Source of the DNA: Vespa crabro
Taxonomy: Eukaryota > Arthropoda > Insecta > Hymenoptera > Vespidae
Direction of reading: 5' to 3'
NCBI RefSeq assembly: GCF_910589235.1
Contig: NC_060955.1
Coordinates: forward strand, 12,730,837 to 12,794,836
Length of the DNA stretch: 64,000 nt
This document shows, piece after piece, positions 54,579 to 64,000 of the stretch (the first letter of the stretch is position 1; every line of letters begins with the position of its first letter). The notes under the pieces were generated by a model that saw only the letters and a list, made by a program, of their open reading frames with translations, did no database searches and was not told the DNA's origin. The position numbers were made by a program, and so were the translations under genes.

Positions 54579-55593
54579 CGAAATACGAAATTTGAAATCT
54601 CAATCAATATCAATGCTTTTATATTCTATCGACGCAGAATATACAAAGGAACAAGAACATAAGTTTGTCACTATGTGTAAATACGAGTTTCAACATGAAT
54701 ATTGTAGAAAAATGAGATCGACACATGCGAATTTCGTTAATTGCAGAGCTTCAATCGTGAAAACATTGAACTTACTCGTACCACAGCTTGAGAAATGTTT
54801 CCAATCTATTCGGACATTGTATTTCTGAAGATCAAACATCCATTTTATCTTGGAATCGACGTTATAACCTTGTTTCATATTTTATATACGATTATTAGCT
54901 CATAAAGAATTATCATCGAAATACGAAATTTGAAATCTCAATCAATATCAATGCTATTATATTCTATCGACGCAGAATATACAATGGAACAAGATCATAA
55001 GTTTGTCACTATGTGTAAATACGAGTTTCAACATGAATATTGTAGAAAAATGAGATCGACACATGAGAATTTCGTTAATTGCTGAGATGTAATCGTGAAA
55101 TCATTGAACTAACTCGTACCACAGCTTGAGAATTGTTTCCAATCGATTCGGACATTGTATTTCTGAAGATCAAACATCTATTTGATATTGGAATCGACGT
55201 TTTAACCTTGTTTCTTATCGTATATACGTTTTTTCGTTCATAATGGCGTACCATCGAAATACGAAATAATGAAATCTCATTCAAATTCAATTAGTTTATA
55301 TTCTGTCGACGCAGAATAAAGATTACAACAAGAATATATCTTCCTGACTGTGTGTAAATAGAAGTTTTAACATGAAAATTGTCGAAAAATGAGATCGACA
55401 AATGCGAATTTTGTTAAATGCTGAGATAAAATCGTGAACACATTGAAATTACTCGTACCACAGTTTCAGAAATGTTTCCAATCAATTCGGACATTGTATT
55501 TCTGAAGATCAAACATTTATTTTATCTTGGAATCGACGTTATAACCTTGTTTCATATTTTATATACGATTATTAGCTCATAAAGAAGTATCAT
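54579..55593 (+). repeat. Trimer HOR C/D-E-F (1015 bp)
   Basis: Monomers start at 54579, 54917 and 55255. C takes on a D-like end (TCTATTCGG, CATATTTTATATACG, AGAATTATCAT). Similarity to duplicated segment 1 ends at about 54855. Confidence 0.91.
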
Positions 55594-56608
55594 CGAAATA
55601 CGAAATTTGAAATCTCAATCAATATCAATGCTTTTATATTCTATCGACGCAGAATATACAAAGCAACAAGAACATAAGTTTGTCACTATGTGTAAATACG
55701 AGTTTTAACATGAATATTGTCGAAAATTGAGATCGACACATGCGAATTTCTTTAATTGCAGAGATGTAATCGTGAAATCATTGAACTTATTCGTACCACA
55801 GCTTGAGAAATGTTTCCAATCTATTCGGACATTGTATTTCTGAAGATCAAACATCCATTTTATCTTGGAATCGACGTTATAACCTTGTTTCATATTTTAT
55901 ATACGATTATTAGCTCATAAAGAATTATCATCGAAATACGAAATTTGAAATCTCAATCAATATCAATACTATTATATTCTATCGACGCAGAATATACAAT
56001 GGAACAAGTTCATAAGTTTGTCACTATGTGTAAATACGAGATTCAACATGAATATTGTAGAAAAATGAGATCGACACATGCGAATTTCGTTAATTGCTGA
56101 GATTTAATCGTGAAAGCATTGAACTAACTCGTACCACAGCTTGAGAATTGTTTCCAATCGATTCGGACATTGTATTTCTGAAGATCAAACATCTATTTGA
56201 TATTGGAATCGACGTTTTGACCTTGTTTCTTATCGTATATACGTTTTTTCGTTCATAATGGCGTACCATCGAAATACGAAATAATGAAATCTCATTCAAA
56301 TTCAATTAGTTTATATTCTGTCGACGCAGAATAAAGATTACAACAAGAATATATCTTCCTGACTGTGTGTAAATAGAAGTTTTAACATGAAAATTGTCGA
56401 AAAATGAGATCGACAAATGCGAATTTTGTTAAATGCTGAGATAAAATCGTGAACACATTGAAATTACTCGTACCACAGCTTCAGAAATGTTTCCAATCTA
56501 TTCGGACATTGTATTTCTGAAGATCATACATCCATTTTATCTTGGAAACGACGTTATAACCTTGTTTCATATGTTATATATGATTATTAGCTCATAAAGA
56601 AGTATCAT
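55594..56608 (+). repeat. Trimer C/D-E-F/C (1015 bp)
   Basis: Monomers start at 55594, 55932 and 56270. The first is C-like in front (ACAAAGCAACAAG) then D-like (GAGTTTTAACATG). E has CAATACTATTATATTC and CAAGTTCATAAG. The third begins as F and ends as C (GATCATACATCC, GGAAACGACG). Confidence 0.9.
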
Positions 56609-57285
56609 CGAAATACGAAATTTGAAATCTCAATCAATATCAATGCTATTATATTCTATCGACGCAGAATATACAATGGAACAAGATCATAAGTTTGTCA
56701 CTATGTGTAAATACGAGTTTCAACATGAATATTGTAGAAAAATGAGATCGACACATGCGAATTTCGTTAATTGCTGAGATTTAATCGTGAAAGCATTTAA
56801 CTAACTCGTACCACAGCTTGAGAATTGTTTCCATTCGATTCGGACATTGTATTTCTGAAGATCAAACATCTATTTGATATTGGAATCGACGTTTTAACCT
56901 TGTTTCTTATCGTATATACGTTTTTTCGTTCATAATGGCGTACCATCGAAATACGAAATAATGAAATCTCATTCAAATTCAATTAGTTTATATTCTGTCG
57001 ACTCAGAATAAAGATTACATCAAGAATATATCTTCCTGACTGTGTGTAAATAGAAGTTTTAACATGAAAATTGTCGAAAAATGAGATCGACAAATGCGAA
57101 TTTTGTTAAATGCTGAGATAAAATCGTGAACACATTGAAATTACTCGTACCACAGTTTCAGAAATGTTTCCAATCAATTCGGACATTGTATTTCTGAAGA
57201 TCAAACATTTATTTTATCTTGGAATCGACGTTATAACCTTGTTTCATATTTTATATACGATTATTAGCTCATAAAGAAGTATCAT
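56609..57285 (+). repeat. Dimer E-F (677 bp)
   Basis: Monomers start at 56609 and 56947. F has GTCGACTCAGAAT, and E has a private TTTCCATTCGATTCGG. It opens a second copy of the 54240-56300 arrangement. Confidence 0.9.
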
Positions 57286-58300
57286 CGAAATACGAAATTT
57301 GAAATCTCAATCAATATCAATGCTTTTATATTCTATCGACGCAGAATATACAAAGGAACAAGAACATAAGTTTGTCACTATGTGTAAATACGAGTTTCAA
57401 CATGAATATTGTAGAAAAATGAGATCGACACATGCGAATTTCGTTAATTGCAGAGCTTCAATCGTGAAAACATTGAACTTACTCGTACCACAGCTTGAGA
57501 AATGTTTCCAATCTATTCGGACATTGTATTTCTGAAGATCAAACATCCATTTTATCTTGGAATCGACGTTATAACCTTGTTTCATATTTTATATACGATT
57601 ATTAGCTCATAAAGAATTATCATCGAAATACGAAATTTGAAATCTCAATCAATATCAATGCTATTATATTCTATCGACGCAGAATATACAATGGAACAAG
57701 ATCATAAGTTTGTCACTATGTGTAAATACGAGTTTCAACATGAATATTGTAGAAAAATGAGATCGACACATGCGAATTTCGTTAATTGCTGAGATGTAAT
57801 CGTGAAATCATTGAACTAACTCGTACCACAGCTTGAGAATTGTTTCCAATCGATTCGGACATTGTATTTCTGAAGATCAAACATCTATTTGATATTGGAA
57901 TCGACGTTTTAACCTTGTTTCTTATCGTATATACGTTTTTTCGTTCATAATGGCGTACCATCGAAATACGAAATAATGAAATCTCATTCAAATTGAATTA
58001 GTTTATATTCTGTCGACGCAGAATAAAGATTACAACAAGAATATATCTTCCTGACTGTGTGTAAATAGAAGTTTTAACATGAAAATTGTCGAAAAATGAG
58101 ATCGACAAATGCGAATTTTGTTAAATGCTGAGATAAAATCGTGAACACATTGAAATTACTCGTACCACAGTTTCAGAAATGTTTCCAATCAATTCGGACA
58201 TTGTATTTCTGAAGATCAAACATTTATTTTATCTTGGAATCGACGTTATAACCTTGTTTCATATTTTATATACGATTATTAGCTCATAAAGAAGTATCAT
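57286..58300 (+). repeat. Trimer HOR C/D-E-F (1015 bp)
   Basis: Monomers start at 57286, 57624 and 57962. It matches 54579-55593 at an offset of 2707 bp. F has AAATTGAATTAG in place of AAATTCAATTAG. Confidence 0.91.
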
Positions 58301-59314
58301 CGAAATACGAAATTTGAAATCTCAATCAATATCAATGCTTTTATATTCTATCGACGCAGAATATACAAAGCAACAAGAACATAAGTTTGTCACTATGTGT
58401 AAATACGAGTTTTAACATGAATATTGTCGAAAATTGAGATCGACACATGCGAATTTCTTTAATTGCAGAGTTGTAATCGTGAAATCATTGAACTTATTCG
58501 TACCACAGCTTGAGAAATGTTTCCAATCTATTCGGACATTGTATTTCTGAAGATCAAACATCCATTTTATCTTGGAATCGACGTTATAACCTTGTTTCAT
58601 ATTTTATATACGATTATTAGCTCATAAAGAATTATCATCGAAATACGAAATTTGAAATCTCAATCAATATCAATACTATTATATTCTATCGACGCAGAAT
58701 ATACAATGGAACAAGTTCATAAGTTTGTCACTATGTGTAAATACGAGATTCAACATGAATATTGTAGAAAAATGAGATCGACACATGCGAATTTCTTTAA
58801 TTGCAGAGATGTAATCGTGAAATCATTGAACTTACTCGTACCACAGCTTGAGAAATGTTTCCAATCGATTCGGACATTGTATTTCTGAAGATCAAACATC
58901 TATTTGATATTGGTATCGACGTTTTAACCTTGTTTCTTATCGTATATACGTTTTTTCGTTCATAATGGCGTACCATCGAAATACGAAATAATGAAATCTC
59001 ATTCAATTCAATTAGTTTATATTCTGTCGACGCAGAATAAAGATTACAACAAGAATATATCTTCGTGACTGTGTGTAAATAGAAGTTTTAACATGAAAAT
59101 TGTCGAATAATGAGATCGACAAATGCGAATTTTGTTAAATGCTGAGATAAAATCGTGAACACATTGAAATTACTCGTACCACAGTTTCAGAAATGTTTCC
59201 AATCAATTCGGACATTGTATTTCTGAAGATCAAACATTTATTTTATCTTTGAATCGACGTTATAACCTTGTTTCATATTTTATATACGATTATTAGCTCA
59301 TAAAGAAATATCAT
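58301..59314 (+). repeat. Trimer C/D-mosaic-F with 1-bp loss (1014 bp)
   Basis: Monomers start at 58301, 58639 and 58977. The second is a mosaic with CAATACTATTATATTC, D-like GATGTAATCGTGAAATC, and a Y end. The third has lost one A (CATTCAATTCAATTAG) and is 338 bp instead of 339. Confidence 0.9.
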
Positions 59315-60329
59315 CGAAATACGAAATTTGAAATCTCAATCAATATCAATGCTTTTATATTCTATCGACGCAGAATATACAAAGGAACAAGAACATAAGT
59401 TTGTCACTATGTGTAAATACGAGTTTCAACATGAATATTGTAGAAAAATGAGATCGACACATGCGAATTTCGTTAATTGCAGAGCTTCAATCGTGAAAAC
59501 ATTGAACTTACTCGTACCACAGCTTGAGAAATGTTTCCAATCGATTCGGACATTGTATTTCTGAAGATCATACATCCATTTTATCTTGGAATCGACGTTA
59601 TAACCTTGTTTCATATGTTATATATGATTATTAGCTCATAAAGAATTATCATCGAAATACGAAATTTGAAATCTCAATCAATAACAATGCTATTATATTC
59701 TATCGACGCAGAATATACAATGGAACAAGATCATAAGTTTGTCACTATGTGTAAATACTAGTTTCAACATGAATATTGTAGAAAAATGAGATCGACACAT
59801 GCGAATTTCGTTAATTGCTGAGATGTAATCGTGAAATCATTGAACTAACTCGTACCACAGCTTGAGAATTGTTTCCAATCGATTCGGACATTGTATTTCT
59901 GAAGATCAAACATCTATTTGATATTGGAATCGACGTTTTGACCTTGTTTCTTATCGTATATACGTTTTTTCGTTCATAATGGCGTACCATCGAAATACGA
60001 AATAATGAAATCTCATTCAAATTCAATTAGTTTATATTCTGTCGACGCAGAATAAAGATTACAACAAGAATATATCTTCCTGACTGTGTGTAAATAGAAG
60101 TTTTAACATGAAAATTGTCGAAAAATGAGATCGACAAATGCGAATTTTGTTAAATGCTGAGATAAAATCGTGAACACATTGAAATTACTCGTACCACAGT
60201 TTCAGAAATGTTTCCAATCAATTCGGACATTGTATTTCTGAAGATCAAACATTTATTTTATCTTGGAATCGACGTTATAACCTTGTTTCATATTTTATAT
60301 ACGATTATTAGCTCATAAAGAAGTATCAT
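59315..60329 (+). repeat. Trimer HOR C-E-F (1015 bp)
   Basis: Monomers start at 59315, 59653 and 59991. E has private changes CAATAACAATGC and AAATACTAGTTTC. Confidence 0.92.
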
Positions 60330-61344
60330 CGAAATACGAAATTTGAAATCTCAATCAATATCAATGCTTTTATATTCTATCGACGCAGAATATACAAAGC
60401 AACAAGAACATAAGTTTGTCACTATGTGTAAATACGAGTTTTAACATGAATATTGTCGAAAATTGAGATCGACACATGCGAATTTCTTTAATTGCAGAGT
60501 TGTAATCGTGAAATCATTGAACTTATTCGTACCACAGCTTGAGAAATGTTTCCAATCTATTCGGACATTGTATTTCTGAAGATCAAACATCCATTTTATC
60601 TTGGAATCGACGTTATAACCTTGTTTCATATTTTATATACGATTATTAGCTCATAAAGAAGTTTCATCGAAATACGAAATTTGAAATCTCAATCAATATC
60701 AATGCTTTTATATTCTATCGACGCAGAATATACAAAGGAACAAGAACATAAGTTTGTCACTATGTGTAAATACGAGTTTCAACATGAATATTGTAGAAAA
60801 ATTAGATCGATACATGCGAATTTCGTTAATTGCAGAGCTTCAATCGTGAAAACATTGAACTTACTCGTACCACAGCTTGAGAAATGTTTCCAATCGATTC
60901 GGACATTGTATCTCTGAAGATCAAACATCTATTTGATATTGGAATCGACGTTTTAACCTTGTTTCTTATCGTATATACGTTTTTTCGTTCATAATGGCGT
61001 ACCATCGAAATACGAAATAATGAAATCTCATTCAAATTCAATTAGTTTATATTCTGTCGACGCAGAATAAAGATTACAACAAGAATATATCTTCCTGACT
61101 GTGTGTAAATAGAAGTTTTAACATGAAAATTGTCGAAAAATGAGATCGACAAATGCGAATTTTGTTAAATGCTGAGATAAAATCGTGAACACATTGAAAT
61201 TACTCGTACCACAGCTTCAGAAATGTTTCCAATCAATTCGGACATTGTATTTCTGAAGATCAAACATTTATTTTATCTTGGAATCGAAGTTATAACCTTG
61301 TTTCATATTTTATATACGATTATTAGCTCATAAAGAATTATCAT
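60330..61344 (+). repeat. Trimer C/D - C/E - F (1015 bp)
   Basis: Monomers start at 60330, 60668 and 61006. The first matches 58301 (ACAAAGCAACAAG, GAGTTGTAATCG). The second starts as C and ends as a Y unit. F carries GAATCGAAGTT, as in the B sub-variant of the hexamer regions. Confidence 0.9.
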
Positions 61345-62359
61345 CGAAATACGAAATTTGAAATCTCAATCAATATCAATGCTTTTATATTCTATCGACG
61401 CAGAATATACAAAGGAACAAGAACATAAGTTTGTCACTATGTGTAAATACGAGTTTCAACATGAATATTGTAGAAAAATGAGATCGACACATGCGAATTT
61501 CGTTAATTGCAGAGCTTCAATCGTGAAAACATTGAACTTACTCGTACCACAGCTTGAGAAATGTTTCCAATCGATTCGGACATTGTATTTCTGAAGATCA
61601 TACATCCATTTTATCTTGGAATCGACGTTATAACCTTGTTTCATATGTTATATATGATTATTAGCTCATAAAGAAGTATCATCGAAATACGAAATTTGAA
61701 ATCTCAATCAATATCAATGCTATTATATTCTATCGACGCAGAATATACAATGGAACAAGATCATAAGTTTGTCACTATGTGTAAATACGAGTTTCAACAT
61801 GAATATTGTAGAAAAATGAGATCGACACATGCGAATTTCGTTAATTGCTGAGATTTAATCGTGAAAGCATTTAACTAACTCGTACCACAGCTTGAGAATT
61901 GTTTCCAATCGATTCGGACATTGTATTTCTGAAGATCAAACATCTATTTGATATTAGAATCGACGTTTTAACCTTGTTTCTTATCGTATATACGTTTTTT
62001 CGTTCATAATGGCGTACCATCGAAATACGAAATAATGAAATCTCATTCAAATTCAATTAGTTTATATTCTATCGACGCAGAATAAAGATTACAACAAGAA
62101 TATATCTTCCTGACTGTGTGTAAATAGAAGTTTTAACATGAAAATTGTCGAAAAATGAGATCGACAAATGCGAATTTTGTTAAATGCTGAGATAAAATCG
62201 TGAACACATTGAAATTACTCGTACCACAGTTTCAGAAATGTTTCCAATCAATTCGGACATTGTATTTCTGAAGATCAAACATTTATTTTATCTTGGAATC
62301 GACGTTATAACCTTGTTTCATATGTTATATATGATTATTAGCTCATAAAGAAGTATCAT
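61345..62359 (+). repeat. Trimer HOR C-E-F (1015 bp)
   Basis: Monomers start at 61345, 61683 and 62021. E has TTTGATATTAGAATCG, and F has TTCTATCGACGCAGAATAAAG; both are repeated in the next dimer. Confidence 0.92.
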
Positions 62360-63036
62360 CGAAATACGAAATTTGAAATCTCAATCAATATCAATGCTAT
62401 TATATTCTATCGACGCAGAATATACAATGGAACAAGATCATAAGTTTGTCACTATGTGTAAATACGAGTTTCAACATGAATATTGTAGAAAAATGAGATC
62501 GACACATGCGAATTTCGTTAATTGCTGAGATTTAATCGTGAAAGCATTTAACTAACTCGTACCACAGCTTGAGAATTGTTTCCAATCGATTCGGACATTG
62601 TATTTCTGAAGATCAAACATCTATTTGATATTAGAATCGACGTTTTAACCTTGTTTCTTATCGTATATACGTTTTTTCGTTCATAATGGCGTACCATCGA
62701 AATACGAAATAATGAAATCTCATTCAAATTCAATTAGTTTATATTCTATCGACGCAGAATAAAGATTACAACAAGAATATATCTTCCTGACTGTGTGTAA
62801 ATAGAAGTTTTAACATGAAAATTGTCGAAAAATGAGATCGACAAATGCGAATTTTGTTAAATGCTGAGATAAAATCGTGAACACATTGAAATTACTCGTA
62901 CCACAGTTTCAGAAATGTTTCCAATCAATTCGGACATTGTATTTCTGAAGATCAAACATTTATTTTATCTTGGAATCGACGTTATAACCTTGTTTCATAT
63001 GTTATATATGATTATTAGCTCATAAAGAAGTATCAT
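62360..63036 (+). repeat. Dimer E-F, tandem copy of 61683-62359 (677 bp)
   Basis: Monomers start at 62360 and 62698. It appears identical by eye to the preceding E-F pair, including the two rare marks TTTGATATTAGAATCG and TTCTATCGACGCAG in F. Confidence 0.92.
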
Positions 63037-63713
63037 CGAAATACGAAATTTGAAATCTCAATCAATATCAATGCTATTATATTCTATCGACGCAGAATAT
63101 ACAATGGAACAAGATCATAAGTTTGTCACTATGTGTAAAAACGAGTTTCAACATGAATATTGTAGAAAAATGAGATCGACACATGCGAATTTCGTTAATT
63201 GCTGAGATGTAATCGTGAAATCATTGAACTAATTCGTACCACAGCTTGAGAATTGTTTCCAATCGATTCGGACATTGTATTTCTGAAGATCAAACATCTA
63301 TTTGATATTGGAATCGACGTTTTAACATTGTTTCTTATCGTATATACGTTTTTTCGTTCATAATGGCGTACCATCGAAATACGAAATAATGAAATCTCAT
63401 TCAAATTCAATTAGTTTATATTCTGTCGACGCAGAATAAAGATTACAACAAGAATATATCTTCCTGACTGTGTGTAAATAGAAGTTTTAACATGAAAATT
63501 GTCGAAAAATGAGATCGACAAATGCGAATTTTGTTAAATGCTGAGATAAAATCGTGAACACATTGAAATTACTCGTACCACAGCTTCAGAAATGTTTCCA
63601 ATCAATTCGGACATTGTATTTCTGAAGATCAAACATTTATTTTATCTTGGAATCGAAGTTATAACCTTGTTTCATATTTTATATACGATTATTAGCTCAT
63701 AAAGAATTATCAT
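63037..63713 (+). repeat. Dimer E-F (677 bp)
   Basis: Monomers start at 63037 and 63375. E has private GTGTAAAAACGAG and TTTTAACATTG and a D-like GATGTAATCGTGAAATC. It lacks the TATTAG mark of the two preceding dimers. Confidence 0.91.
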
Positions 63714-64000
63714 CGAAATACGAAATTTGAAATCTCAATCAATATCAATGCTTTTATATTCTATCGACGCAGAATATACAAAGGAACAAGAACATAAGTT
63801 TGTCACTATGTGTAAATACGAGTTTCAACATGAATATTGTAGAAAAATGAGATCGACACATGCGAATTTCGTTAATTGCAGAGCTTCAATCGTGAAAACA
63901 TTGAACTTACTCGTACCACAGCTTGAGAAATGTTTCCAATCGATTCGGACATTGTATTTCTGAAGATCATACATCCATTTTATCTTGGAATCGACGTTAT
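63714..64000 (+). repeat. Partial C monomer at right window edge
   Basis: This is the first 287 bp of a C-type monomer (ATACAAAGGAAC, CAATCGTGAAAAC, GATCATACATCC) cut by the window edge. The array continues to the right. Confidence 0.93.

Larger units (their letters stand above)
1..64000 (+). repeat. Satellite DNA array, ~338-bp monomer with higher-order structure
   Basis: The full window is head-to-tail copies of one AT-rich monomer of 338 or 339 bp, all in one orientation, with no inserted foreign sequence. I placed 188 complete monomers by stepping from one CGAAATACGAAAT box to the next. Their summed length (124 x 338, 62 x 339, one 297, one 338-bp Y unit counted among the 338s) equals the span 149-63713. 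Monomers group into six recurring types (A-F) arranged as 2030-bp hexamers, 1015-bp trimers and derived forms. The array runs past both window ends, so its true size is unknown. Arrays like this usually lie in centromeric or pericentromeric heterochromatin; the location here is inferred, and the satellite family is not one I recognise. Confidence 0.98.

Noticed and set aside
18757..54855. Assembly error as the cause of the large duplication
   Set aside because: Not excluded, but the two copies differ by private base changes, by unit number and by distinct hybrid joints, which a simple duplicated contig would not show. Read support would settle it.
1..64000. CRISPR array
   Set aside because: The period is 338 bp with no short repeat and unique spacer pattern; every base belongs to the repeat.
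1..64000. Transposable element, telomeric repeat, rRNA or tRNA gene within the array
   Set aside because: Monomer-by-monomer phase is unbroken from 149 to the end, so there is no room for an insertion, and no TTAGG-type tracts or structured RNA genes were seen.

Overview
The whole 64 kb window is one uninterrupted array of a tandem satellite DNA. All repeats are in the same orientation. I found no gene, RNA gene, transposable element or unique spacer. The organism is a eukaryote. The AT-rich sequence (about 33% GC in a hand-counted monomer), the ~338-bp monomer and the lack of CpG depletion would suit an invertebrate, but I do not recognise the family and cannot name a species. A centromeric or pericentromeric array is the most likely setting; that is inference.

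Basic unit: I walked the array using the CGAAATACGAAAT box as the start of each monomer. It holds 188 complete monomers (149-63713) plus a 148-bp partial at the left and a 287-bp partial at the right. 124 monomers are 338 bp and 62 are 339 bp; only two depart from this (one 297 bp, one missing a single base). There are two sequence classes. X is the common one. Y spans the second half of one box-defined monomer and the first half of the next. 64 of 188 monomers begin with a Y half, and no two Y units are ever adjacent.

Higher-order layout: from 149 to about 32 kb the main unit is a 2030-bp hexamer of six distinguishable monomer types, named here A-B-C-D-E-F. It is interrupted by tetramers (about 1353 bp), one heptamer (2368 bp) and hybrid monomers. 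From about 32.3 to 38.7 kb the array changes to a 1015-bp trimer (C-E-F types). Hexamers return from 38.7 to 48.5 kb, and trimers, dimers and mosaics fill 48.5 kb to the end. Rare shared variants show that 18757-37980 and 40410-54855 are two copies of one large duplicated segment. They differ by three hexamers, two 677-bp losses and one 42-bp deletion, which together account exactly for their length difference.

Function: nothing here looks protein-coding. The short reading frames recur on both strands because the repeat recurs, and a 338-bp period breaks every frame. The biological interest lies in how the array evolves: unequal exchange, a conserved 87-bp core where most hybrid junctions fall, and the enforced spacing of Y units.
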